From contig NC_087069.1 in assembly GCF_963678635.1 (NCBI RefSeq), positions 50,726,938-50,790,937 of the forward strand: DNA of 64,000 nt, read 5' to 3'. The notes under the pieces were generated by a model that did no database searches, had not been told where the DNA came from, and worked only from the letters and a program-made list of their open reading frames with translations. This document shows, piece by piece, positions 40,648 to 50,388 of this stretch. Position numbers and translations under genes: made by a program. Positions within the stretch are counted from its first letter, which is position 1, and the number at the start of each line of letters is the position of its first letter. Source of the stretch: Symsagittifera roscoffensis (Eukaryota > Xenacoelomorpha > Acoela > Convolutidae).

Positions 40648-43600
40648 ATGGACAATTTCAACCTGGACGAATTGATGGACCTGGCAGAGGCATATGTGGG
40701 ACCGATGGTAGATGCGATCTATCGTCGGCTGATCGAACGAGACTTCGCTCTGGAGGACCCAGAGGTGGTCATGTTGCTGACCGCCCTGATCAACATCTTG
40801 GGGCGCGACAACCGTGGGGACCGCCCCACGGAAGTCCTGTTGATGGCAGCATATGGAGAAAGAGGAGTACTAGACCGCCCGAACATGAGAGTGATGAGGT
40901 GGAGAAACGGGGCTCTCTCAGGGAGTGACTTGGCGAATGAGCCTGGGTTGGGAAGTTCTAGGACTTACCAACCAGGTGAGATGCCAATGCCCTCTAAGCC
41001 TAAACCTGGGCTGACGAGAATGCATAGGGAGATGAACAGCGAGGCGACCTCGTCTGGTTCACCACTGAGAGCAGCTGTGCCACCAAAAAGGGCGAAAGTA
41101 ACACAGAAGGTTCAGACGAACCAAACCATACAAGATCTGGACGAGATGAACGATTGGCTGAAAAGAACGGAGAAGGAGTTAGACGATATGACGAAGACCA
41201 TGCTGGCGATGGAGGAAGACCGGGACGTGTGGAGAAAGTTGTTTGAAGACTGCAACAAAAAGCAGGGTCAAGAGATCGAACGCTTAAGGCAGGAGTACAA
41301 AGAGCGATCGAAGCAGGCGGCATTGACAACGGCCGTGGAGAAAGTGATACCTGCAAGGGATGTTCCTCGTGGGCAGTCCCCGATGGAGCTCTTGACACCT
41401 CGAGAAATGAGTCAAACAACGGAGACACGGCTTCCAGCAGAGACGAATCGAGTGACAATCCCGGATCCTAGTGACACCTTGGGTGATCCCGTCGTAGAAC
41501 AGACAGTGAGAAAACTGATAGAGACAGCTGGACGATTGGTCGCTAACAAGAATGCACCAGGTTCCGGGGTGACTGCACCCTATGGAACGATTGACGATGC
41601 GGGCAGAGTACAACTCTCCCAGACAGTGATCAGACAAGGGATGAGTGACGTGACACCACTCATGGGGAGTTCGAGAATCCCAGAGAGGAAAGTAAGGAAG
41701 ATGCCAGCGAAGAAAGTATCTCGTGTAATAGACGTGCAGAAGAACAATCAGTTGAAGTATAGTTTCACGGGAGTTCCGGAGACAGATCCGAGAGCCTGTT
41801 TCAATCGAGCCACCTGGAGCCCGGCTGTGAACCTGCAGCAACCACCACTCGGGACATCACACCTGATATTGGGAGACAGCTTGGTCCGAGTGCTAACGAA
41901 TTTGAGGACGTCATGGGTCACCACGGTGATGGCCTTTGGAGGCGCGACAATCGCCCAATTATATCGGATGGTGGAGCTGATGAATCCAGGGAAGATACCC
42001 AGTGTGATGATATTAGTTGGGACGAATGATATCTCCAGAGGATCAGACGAGCAGGAAGCACTGTGGGAATCAATGATGGTGTGTTTGTTCACCACTCTCT
42101 GGCAGAAGTTCAGTTGCGCGGTACTGACCGTTTGCACGGTGCCAATGAACGCAAGAAGCCTGACAGCATCAGGAAGAAGGCACAACGAGGGAGTCATGAG
42201 ATGGAACAACATCTTAAGAAACCTAGCAAATCGAAATGCCGGAAGAATGATCCTTATGGACATTGAACACGAATTGAGAGCCATGGAGCAAGCCAGACTG
42301 ACTTCGGATGGCATCCACTTTGACAGTATCGAAGGACAAGCTTGGTTGAATCGAGTCTTCCAAGAACGGTTGGATGAGCTGGAAGCAGAACTCTCTGACA
42401 CAGGAGTACTGAAGGAAGAGGGAACGGTGAATGATACGGTGATCACTACCTTTGTGCCTCCTAACCTGGAAACACGTTTGGGTACAGTCCCAGCCGTCAT
42501 AAATTACTGGCAACAAAGCTCCAGCGAACCAGGTCGAAGAACAGACGTGCAAGATCGGTTGGGAGAAGCACCGATGAGGAGGACCATTCATCCTAGGAGA
42601 AGGATAGGACCCGTCAACCAACCAAACGAAGGAGTAGCAGGCACGTCTAGATCAGACACTAGATCGGAGACAACGAGTACCAGTCGAGAGGAGAGACCGA
42701 ATAGAGGCTCATTGTTATGGTCGAGACCCATGCCGTCTCCCTGTCACATATACAAAGAAGAACTGATGAAACTGGACCTGCAGAAAGTAAGCTTCATTGA
42801 AGATGCAAGGAGGATGCTGAATGGAGTGACGCTATCCGTCAGCAGATTATACTCAATAACCGGCGTAGACTGGTTAATAGCCGCTAGCATAAATTTCAGC
42901 TCCACGACAGCCTTAAGATTTGCTGACTTGGAGGGACTGCCCTCCAATAACACAATGGGACCTGTGAATGCAAGACCGTTGCAAGATGTCAGATTGAACC
43001 ATGAGGAGAGGAATCGTGAAGAAAGACCAGGAAGATTCCTGACGGGGAGAGCGCCGATTGGACAACACGTGAAGATATTCAGGCAACTGACGACACCACC
43101 TGGTCATGTGAAGGAGAGAGTGTATCCGAAACTAGTGAACCAAGATGGTGATGCTCAGAGATATGGCGGATTGACAGCAATAAAGAAAGATGAGAGCATC
43201 TTCGCCGCCTACGACAAAGCAGAGATGAGAAAGGCCAAAATCATGGTAGTAGCGAATTCAGAGTTCGTGTACACCTCTAAGTCTTTGTTTTGGCCGGACG
43301 TCATAATGCTGGCCGCAGTTGACCTAGACCTATTGCAATCAGTGTCATTGGCTATAGGGGTACAGAGGCAGACAGAAATGAACCCGATAACGATTGTGTT
43401 TGCTGGTATCAATGACCATCTACATAGTAGAGGTTTTCTGAGCAGGCTCAGAGATCCTACAACAGCAGAAAACGCAGTATGGCCAGCGATAAAAGACATC
43501 CTGGAGTCGATGGGTGAAGTGGTGGATGCGACGAAGGAGGGATCATTCAATAAAGTGACGTTGAGAGTAGTATTTGCGTTGTCTCCGGGATATGCACATC

Positions 43601-46600
43601 TCCCGGATGGACTGAAATTTGTGTATGCGATGGTAGCCTTACTTTCGGAAGGAAAATATGATGTAATCATATCAGCCCCGAATCGCATGATAGAAGTGGA
43701 GAACCTGAGGCCACTCAAGGCTGAACTGCCTGCAGTATGGTCAGATATCTCAAACGCGATGAGAGGATTTAAGGACCACGCGCTACACATGTTGGTGTTG
43801 GACGAGGTGCTGGGGTTGGAGCTGTCCAACTTCAGTCGGCAGCTCAAACTGAAACCAGGAATAGATGACGACCATCGAGTGATCACGGCAATGTCCAACG
43901 ACTTGTGGTTCCGAGCAATGGAAGTGGCGAGTGAAGACACGAGAAGAAAGAATTCACTGGAGACCAGAGCTCAACTGGAGGCGATGGTTCTGAGAACCAA
44001 GCCGGAAGCAAACCAGTGGCTACACCTGAATCCTAGGGTAGCGGCATTGGGTGCTGATGCTTTTCAGCAAGGCCCAGTGATGATCACTAGGATACACGCC
44101 TACTTGTTGAAGGAGGTGAACCTGGCGGAAAATGCCGGAGAGAAGACCGCGGAGTTCGTGAACAGAATGTGTCAAGTTACTCTGGAAAGCTTCTGGACCC
44201 AGGAAGTGAAAGGACAGGAGGGATTTGAAAGGACAGACAGCATGCTAGAAGGGTTGGGAGCCGGATGGACCGCGTCCCTCTTGGCAAAAGTATACCCGAA
44301 AGTCTCGCACTATTTGATAAAGGAATTCCTCCAAGCAGTAGTGAAAGTATCTATAGTGGAATTAATAGCCTTGTTAGTGACATTTGGAGCGGAGAATTTC
44401 GTGAAAGGACCGGCGATACTGCTTACGGATGGAATACAGAACCTGAGACTAGATGGACTTCTGACATTGATCGCAATAACCCACGGAAACTTGGGAGGAC
44501 TAATGAAACTGACACGTTGTCCAGAGCAGATGAAAGAGAGAGTGAGGAATCTGGATGTGCAGAAATCCACGGACTCGTGGAACAAAATAAGAGACCTGAG
44601 ACACACTCTGATCCAATATCTCTTGCAGCAAAATCGCTTTGGAACAGGAGAAGACGAGACAATTGAAAAAGAAGAAGAGGTTAGACGACATGTTGGAGGC
44701 ATGCCGTTATTAACAGATTTGAGCTTAGCTATGAGGACTGATCCCTTGGCGCTGATCAGAGGAGTCACGGAGTTCGTGACAGTGATCTATGGACCAGCAG
44801 TCACCTTTGCGTTCCCTGACGTTAAAGTGGAAGCATATAGGAGGTCGGTGCTGCACCTGAACCTCATATCGGCAGTGGACGGTAGTACACTGAACTGGTG
44901 TGAGCAGCAGGCACTGCGGGAGCTCATGAGTGAAGATCTGTTGTTTGCGAAAATATCGGAGCCGGAAATGACAGTCATCAATTTTGACGATCACTTCTGC
45001 GACCGCATGGGAGAAGTAGAGAGAGGACACATCGAGGTGTTTCCAAAGCTTTGGAATCTGAGGCCCTATGACAAAACGAATGGTGAAATAACCAGAGTGC
45101 CTCGTCTCACAGCAGCATATCACAAGGTGAGAGAAGAGACGAAGGACTGGGGCGATTACAAGAAGCTACCGGAAGCAATCCCTGAATTCCCTCTGATAAG
45201 AAGGATGTTGCTCGGAGCAGTCTCCGTAGTACAAACTCCTAGGTTGAGAGCATTCGAAACTAATGAAAGGAGAGTAGGGAATTTCTCGGCGACGATGGAT
45301 CCATACTTCGTGGGGAGAAATGCCGCCGTGTTACAGTACACACGATTTGCGTACACGGATCATGCGACGAGAAGGCGAATAAGCAACGCTGCTACTCCCA
45401 AGCCTGGAAGATTTGATGAGGAATGGGAGGCACTGGGCTTAGCTCCAATGAGGATGAGAGGCAGGACTGAATTGCCTGAAGCCTCAGTAATCCTGACCAG
45501 TGTGAGAAAAGAGATGAAAGTTGCGGGAGTATTGCAGACGAGAATCTTCCTAGCACCCTTTGGCTGCGAAGAGATCAAAGTGGTCCATGGAGAAGAGGAA
45601 GATAAGTCGGCCGGTACATTGCTCATTCCGAGATTCCAGGAAGAAGCCGACAAAGACGAACAAGGACCATCGAACTTGAATAGAGACAAGTCAGAAGGAG
45701 GTGACGGACAGGGTGGAAGCCGTCAGACTGAAGAAACCATGCAACAAGATCAAGCTGGTGGGGAAGACGACAGGGCATCGATAGGAGGAACCTCCAGCCT
45801 GGATTTCAACATCTTCAGTGATCTTGAAAACAATGCGGATACGTTGGAAACGACTGAGCTGGATGAAGGCACCTCGACACTGGAGCCTCCGTCAGCCTTT
45901 ATGGAAGTGAAACGGAATTTGCCGGAGAGTAGCTCTCCTGGCAATTCAAGAAATAACGATCAGAGAATCCTCATGGAATCACCTCGGAGGAGAAGAATAG
46001 AGGCCTCAGCCAGAGTACCTTTCTTGGGAACGCTGCCCGAAGAAGAATGGGAAGTACATCACCGAGACCACGAGAGTAGGACGGGATGTAAGCTGGATAG
46101 AGTGGCGTTCATGGAAGAAGTCTGGACTGTGATTCAGAGCTATGGGACCCAGTCCATTCTCAAAACAGGTCTCAATCAACCCTTAATGAGGGAAGTACTT
46201 GACAAACTCGATGAGTGTGAAGGGAGACTGAGTGAGTTATTGATCGACTCAGCCACTGATGAGAGTGAAGCGAATTCTCCCATCAAGATGACACCGCAGG
46301 ACAATGAAGGAGAGGTGGTGTATCTGTCAAGAACCAGGAGAGGGACGATACGATCGAAAATGGTGATTGATAAAATCAACGCGATGAAAATGAAGTTAGG
46401 TAGCAGAGTGATACCGAGGAGGATTGGAAAGACGAAAGTGGATTCGGAAATATCGGTGAAAGCTGGCAACTCAGCGAAAAGAAAACGAGTCGAGGAAGTC
46501 ATGGATTTGGGGCAAGGTGATTATCAATTGTCTGGCACAGATAGAATATTAACTGATATAGCGATGGTGCCACCCATTCTCATGGCGGGAACAGAGCCAA

Positions 46601-49350
46601 CCGGCTATAAATCCAAAAGGAGTGACCGCACTCTGACTGGAGCGACTTTAGAAATGGAAATACTCAGTCAATGTGGAGAGAGTAAAATGAGGGACTTCAA
46701 GCCATCTCCCATGAATCATGGAAAGGGAAGTGTTGCAGGACAACTAACACCAGTGGAATACAACAGACTAACAGTGTCTGAGACAGTGTCGATAGATGAA
46801 CCCACCGGTGGATACATGGAAATATTGGAATACCGAAACTCGGCTAGAGGGCATGTAATGGCCCTGGAAGAAGAAAAAGCCATGGAGGGTTATCTGGAAA
46901 CAATGTTGCAAGGCACCACCCTCAAGCAGAAGGCGTACGGAACTTTGGCGTCGTCTGACGTACAGGCGGAAACGATCGAGCAGTTAGTGAGCCTTCCATG
47001 GAAAGCAGTAGTATTGAGGTATTTCGAAGAAGAAATGAGGACTACGCCAAGAATACATGCTCTCGTGGCAGAGTTACAACTCAGGTTCGCCTGGTGCATG
47101 ATGGGACTGACTCGCGAAGAATACGACTCAGAAGAAAGAAAGAGGTCAAAAGAAGAAAAGGTGTTCCTTATGACGAATCTGAAGGATCTGATAGTCCAGG
47201 AGGGAGCAGCAGTAGCGTGTGCGAAGCGGAGAGATGCTCTCTGTTTCATTCGATTCCTGATAGAGCAGATTTCAGTACCTGCATTAAGCACTTGTGTTAA
47301 AATGTTGAAGGAAGGCGATGAGCGAACGAAAGCCATGTTCTTACTAGCAATGCTGGATATGCAGCAAAGTAAACCGATGAGGGTGAACGTGAAAGAACCT
47401 GAAGAATTGGAACCCATGAAAAAGATAGACGAGATCAGGAGATTCTCAAACAAGGAGTTGAGGCTCACTAAAGAATCTATGGGAGCATTGCCGAAGTCCA
47501 GTGAATACTGTGGACCGATGAAGAAGAAGTCATATAGCTACGTATCTGGGATCATAGGGATAGCGTACAATCCTTTCCTGAGTGAAGACATACGTGATTG
47601 CTTCTTTGATTACGAGCAGGCGGTGTTACTAAGGTTCTGGACGTCCAGAATTGTAACGATCAAGAGCGTTAACAATCCACAGGCCAAGTTGGGACTAGTC
47701 TTGGAAGAAGAGGTGAGTGCACCTTCAGTACCAAAATCCGACAAGAGAGTGGAGTTTGGGTTGGGATTCTCAGATGAAGTACTGAGAACGAGCTTGATGG
47801 CAGTGTGGGAATTGATGAGGCCATCATGGTGTCCTAGTCCCAACGCTGACTCAATATTACGTGCGACACAAGACGTACAGAGGGAACTGAGTGCAGACTG
47901 TAACCTGCGTGACCTTAACATCATATATAATGTGATGATAACAGCCTCTAAGTGCAACGGAGAAGATAAAGTGGAGTTGCCTCGCTGGGGACCAGAAGAC
48001 TGGGTAAAACCTGGTAGCTGTCTGGCGGAAGTCTGTGGACTGGAGGGTCACGTTTGTGGAAGTTTAGACTGTGTGAAAACCCTGGAGAAGCAACATAAGC
48101 AATTGACAGTATTGTTTGGAAATGTAGTGATGAAAGCAAGAACGGAAACGGAACTGATAGCAGATTGCCATGGAGGAACTGATGTGAATCTAGTGACTGC
48201 ACTAGGATTCTACAGCATGTTTGGTTCTTTAGAGTCACTATTGAATCTAGAACAGAAACATGAGATGGTCACAGCCATCAGCGTAGAAGTATTCCCAGGA
48301 GTTCTGCAGACTGAGCAGAAGTACATAGGAAAATGGAGGGAGGCAATCGAAACAGAAATGAACATCAGACACAGCGAAACTTATTGTAGACCAGCAGGAG
48401 CACGATATTTGGTGGGTTCAACGTTGGCTCCAATGTGCAAGAGCAGGTATCCTGTACATTTCGTAGCTGTGGACGTGAAGAGTACAAGAACGATTGTGGA
48501 TCAAGCCTTTTCAGTGCCGAAGTGCGTGAGGTTGGCAAGAATGTCTGAAAAGTCTTACGAGTTACTGTGTAAGATTTTGTCAGCAGTTCCAGAGAGAACC
48601 AAAGAGGAGTTGGAGTCAATATTGGGAAAGAAGTTCATGGGATATGTGAGCGGGAACTTCAGTGACTTTGAGAAACAGAAGCAGAGAGGATCAACTGTCA
48701 CAGATTACAATGCAGTAGATGAGAATGATGAAATCCACCGAGTGATGATGGAAGTGGAACCATTGCTGGAAGCTTCGGGAAAACGTAATTGGAGGAGCAT
48801 CATGTTGACGCATGATGAGTTTCCTTGCCACTGCTTGTTGCAGACCTGGTGGTATCCCAAGCGTAGTAATCTGATGTTGATCTGGGACTCTGGAGAGCTG
48901 CTCCCCATGGGTTTACCAGATTCATCACAGCCCGTAACAATAGTGATAGTGGGAGTTATGATGGCGATACGATGGTTGGAAGCTCATGTGAGAGAAAACA
49001 ATAGACAGGAGGCACCGACGAGAGAACAATTGCAGAAATTAGATTGTCTAAAAGATTTAGATCTTTTTGAGACAATGTGTAAAGTTCTGATCATTCCGAT
49101 GGAAGTGAAGAAGATATGGGCGAGAAAACGATTGATGCCATGGTTCAGAGCTAACATGACTGCATGGTTGTACGAGTATGCGAAAAAGCATATGTCGAAG
49201 CATGGCAGAGTGTACAGTGAATATCAGCTGGACATTGGGGCAGGAGCTTTCAAGCGAGCTTTCGTGACTCATCGGAATGCAGTGACCACCGCTGTGAAAA
49301 GAATTTCAGAACGAGCGAGCGTAGTGGAAATGAAAAGGCAGAGATGCTGA
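40648..49350 (+). CDS. Element 2 ORF3: giant 2,900-aa protein with SGNH/GDSL hydrolase domain
   Basis: The first ATG is 40648 (MDNFNLDELMDL). The frame is open upstream only to non-ATG codons. Residues 150-240 contain a charged coiled coil (DEMNDWLKRTEKELDDMT). Residues about 404-590 form an SGNH hydrolase: block I LILGDSLVR (Ser411), block II Gly432 in FGGATIAQ, block III VGTNDIS (Asn460) and block V SDGIHFD (Asp554, His557), all catalytic residues present. A second region near 915-1050 (VFAGINDHLHSRGF, Asn922; later LVLDEVLGLE) resembles a degenerate second SGNH fold lacking a clear GDS block. The remaining 1,850 residues are mostly helical-looking with an acidic Ser/Glu-rich hinge (about 1660-1780), and I do not recognise them. 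I see no signal peptide or convincing membrane anchor, so it is not a conventional envelope. SGNH enzymes are esterases or lipases. The target here is unknown. Confidence 0.8.
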   Translation: MDNFNLDELMDLAEAYVGPMVDAIYRRLIERDFALEDPEVVMLLTALINILGRDNRGDRPTEVLLMAAYGERGVLDRPNMRVMRWRNGALSGSDLANEPGLGSSRTYQPGEMPMPSKPKPGLTRMHREMNSEATSSGSPLRAAVPPKRAKVTQKVQTNQTIQDLDEMNDWLKRTEKELDDMTKTMLAMEEDRDVWRKLFEDCNKKQGQEIERLRQEYKERSKQAALTTAVEKVIPARDVPRGQSPMELLTPREMSQTTETRLPAETNRVTIPDPSDTLGDPVVEQTVRKLIETAGRLVANKNAPGSGVTAPYGTIDDAGRVQLSQTVIRQGMSDVTPLMGSSRIPERKVRKMPAKKVSRVIDVQKNNQLKYSFTGVPETDPRACFNRATWSPAVNLQQPPLGTSHLILGDSLVRVLTNLRTSWVTTVMAFGGATIAQLYRMVELMNPGKIPSVMILVGTNDISRGSDEQEALWESMMVCLFTTLWQKFSCAVLTVCTVPMNARSLTASGRRHNEGVMRWNNILRNLANRNAGRMILMDIEHELRAMEQARLTSDGIHFDSIEGQAWLNRVFQERLDELEAELSDTGVLKEEGTVNDTVITTFVPPNLETRLGTVPAVINYWQQSSSEPGRRTDVQDRLGEAPMRRTIHPRRRIGPVNQPNEGVAGTSRSDTRSETTSTSREERPNRGSLLWSRPMPSPCHIYKEELMKLDLQKVSFIEDARRMLNGVTLSVSRLYSITGVDWLIAASINFSSTTALRFADLEGLPSNNTMGPVNARPLQDVRLNHEERNREERPGRFLTGRAPIGQHVKIFRQLTTPPGHVKERVYPKLVNQDGDAQRYGGLTAIKKDESIFAAYDKAEMRKAKIMVVANSEFVYTSKSLFWPDVIMLAAVDLDLLQSVSLAIGVQRQTEMNPITIVFAGINDHLHSRGFLSRLRDPTTAENAVWPAIKDILESMGEVVDATKEGSFNKVTLRVVFALSPGYAHLPDGLKFVYAMVALLSEGKYDVIISAPNRMIEVENLRPLKAELPAVWSDISNAMRGFKDHALHMLVLDEVLGLELSNFSRQLKLKPGIDDDHRVITAMSNDLWFRAMEVASEDTRRKNSLETRAQLEAMVLRTKPEANQWLHLNPRVAALGADAFQQGPVMITRIHAYLLKEVNLAENAGEKTAEFVNRMCQVTLESFWTQEVKGQEGFERTDSMLEGLGAGWTASLLAKVYPKVSHYLIKEFLQAVVKVSIVELIALLVTFGAENFVKGPAILLTDGIQNLRLDGLLTLIAITHGNLGGLMKLTRCPEQMKERVRNLDVQKSTDSWNKIRDLRHTLIQYLLQQNRFGTGEDETIEKEEEVRRHVGGMPLLTDLSLAMRTDPLALIRGVTEFVTVIYGPAVTFAFPDVKVEAYRRSVLHLNLISAVDGSTLNWCEQQALRELMSEDLLFAKISEPEMTVINFDDHFCDRMGEVERGHIEVFPKLWNLRPYDKTNGEITRVPRLTAAYHKVREETKDWGDYKKLPEAIPEFPLIRRMLLGAVSVVQTPRLRAFETNERRVGNFSATMDPYFVGRNAAVLQYTRFAYTDHATRRRISNAATPKPGRFDEEWEALGLAPMRMRGRTELPEASVILTSVRKEMKVAGVLQTRIFLAPFGCEEIKVVHGEEEDKSAGTLLIPRFQEEADKDEQGPSNLNRDKSEGGDGQGGSRQTEETMQQDQAGGEDDRASIGGTSSLDFNIFSDLENNADTLETTELDEGTSTLEPPSAFMEVKRNLPESSSPGNSRNNDQRILMESPRRRRIEASARVPFLGTLPEEEWEVHHRDHESRTGCKLDRVAFMEEVWTVIQSYGTQSILKTGLNQPLMREVLDKLDECEGRLSELLIDSATDESEANSPIKMTPQDNEGEVVYLSRTRRGTIRSKMVIDKINAMKMKLGSRVIPRRIGKTKVDSEISVKAGNSAKRKRVEEVMDLGQGDYQLSGTDRILTDIAMVPPILMAGTEPTGYKSKRSDRTLTGATLEMEILSQCGESKMRDFKPSPMNHGKGSVAGQLTPVEYNRLTVSETVSIDEPTGGYMEILEYRNSARGHVMALEEEKAMEGYLETMLQGTTLKQKAYGTLASSDVQAETIEQLVSLPWKAVVLRYFEEEMRTTPRIHALVAELQLRFAWCMMGLTREEYDSEERKRSKEEKVFLMTNLKDLIVQEGAAVACAKRRDALCFIRFLIEQISVPALSTCVKMLKEGDERTKAMFLLAMLDMQQSKPMRVNVKEPEELEPMKKIDEIRRFSNKELRLTKESMGALPKSSEYCGPMKKKSYSYVSGIIGIAYNPFLSEDIRDCFFDYEQAVLLRFWTSRIVTIKSVNNPQAKLGLVLEEEVSAPSVPKSDKRVEFGLGFSDEVLRTSLMAVWELMRPSWCPSPNADSILRATQDVQRELSADCNLRDLNIIYNVMITASKCNGEDKVELPRWGPEDWVKPGSCLAEVCGLEGHVCGSLDCVKTLEKQHKQLTVLFGNVVMKARTETELIADCHGGTDVNLVTALGFYSMFGSLESLLNLEQKHEMVTAISVEVFPGVLQTEQKYIGKWREAIETEMNIRHSETYCRPAGARYLVGSTLAPMCKSRYPVHFVAVDVKSTRTIVDQAFSVPKCVRLARMSEKSYELLCKILSAVPERTKEELESILGKKFMGYVSGNFSDFEKQKQRGSTVTDYNAVDENDEIHRVMMEVEPLLEASGKRNWRSIMLTHDEFPCHCLLQTWWYPKRSNLMLIWDSGELLPMGLPDSSQPVTIVIVGVMMAIRWLEAHVRENNRQEAPTREQLQKLDCLKDLDLFETMCKVLIIPMEVKKIWARKRLMPWFRANMTAWLYEYAKKHMSKHGRVYSEYQLDIGAGAFKRAFVTHRNAVTTAVKRISERASVVEMKRQRC

Positions 49351-49571
49351 AAGAAGATCTGGAGAGAAACGTGACGTTGTGTCTCCACAACAGCTTCTGT
49401 AGAAACAGAGAATCCAACGTGGATCCTCTACCTTGCTGTAAACAGAGGGTAGAAGAGCAGAAGTGTTGGAGGACGGCTTCCAACAGCGTCAGGATAGTCA
49501 ATGACGTGCTACAAGACACGGAAACCGAAAGTGCGGAGTCAGCATCGCAGGAGGAGGAAATGGAACATTGA
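49344..49571 (+). CDS. Element 2 small ORF overlapping the ORF3 stop
   Basis: 75 codons, starting in ATGCTGA so that the ATG overlaps the ORF3 TGA by seven bases. The peptide has five Cys (CLHNSFC, CC, C) and an acidic tail (TETESAESASQEEEME). It could be translated by termination-reinitiation, or be a chance frame. Confidence 0.3.
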   Translation: MLKEDLERNVTLCLHNSFCRNRESNVDPLPCCKQRVEEQKCWRTASNSVRIVNDVLQDTETESAESASQEEEMEH

Positions 49572-50388
49572 TGAATGGTCGAGAAAACAAGAGGCAACAA
49601 GAAAGAAAATTAGAAGAATTTAGAAGTTTTAGAACTTCTAAACGACGAAAAAAGAAGAGAACAATGGAATGATGAAGAAAAGTTAAAACTCAGAATTGTT
49701 TTGTGTGTGTGAAAAACTCAAGTGACAAACCAAGCAACCAAGTTGTAATTGAAAACTGAAACATTTTGTTGAGTTCTGAAATTGTTGCATTTATAAATTT
49801 GCATTTTGATTTTAGCAGAAGTGGCTTTAGAGACACTTATTATTTATTTAGAAAGACTTAAGGGAAGAGTATATTTAAATATTCCAGCCTGCATGATTGT
49901 TTTTAATCACTTAGGAAGACTGATCACTTTGTGGTGACTTGAAAGACTTGAGTAATCTCTTGAAGAGGGAGGTTGGTACATTGTTCTTTCTAACCACAAA
50001 GTTTCTTAGTTTTAATGTTCAGGATAATAAACAAGCAAGATTTCCGAAGGGAAGGAGCATAGTAGGATAATTTTAGCTTGTTGGTTGGCAGGACTGTACT
50101 GCAAGCCAACACCTTTTAAATCTAAGAGAAAAAGTTTTAATCGGGACATAGACACTGGAAGTCAGAAAACATGTTTTATCTTAGGTCATATTCTCAATGT
50201 GCAGATTAATGAAAGAATTTGAAGGCTATAGTGATGTAGTATGATGCCATTTATATTCTGCAGTGAGTTGATGTGACGTAGATAAAAGTAATTTAGTGCA
50301 TTTTGTAAATTCTGTTCGATGGCACTGTAACCATTTTATGAACATTGCGCGATTCAATGAGGACATTGACCGGACTGTCCGGGGAGTA
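49572..50388 (+). other. Element 2 3' untranslated region
   Basis: About 0.8 kb of AT-rich sequence without ORFs, ending in the GTCCGGGGAGTA tract before the 3' LTR. Confidence 0.6.

Noticed and set aside
41284-42500. Long minus-strand frames (up to 250 codons) opposite ORF3
   Set aside because: The strong SGNH motifs are on the plus strand; the antisense frames mirror its codon bias.
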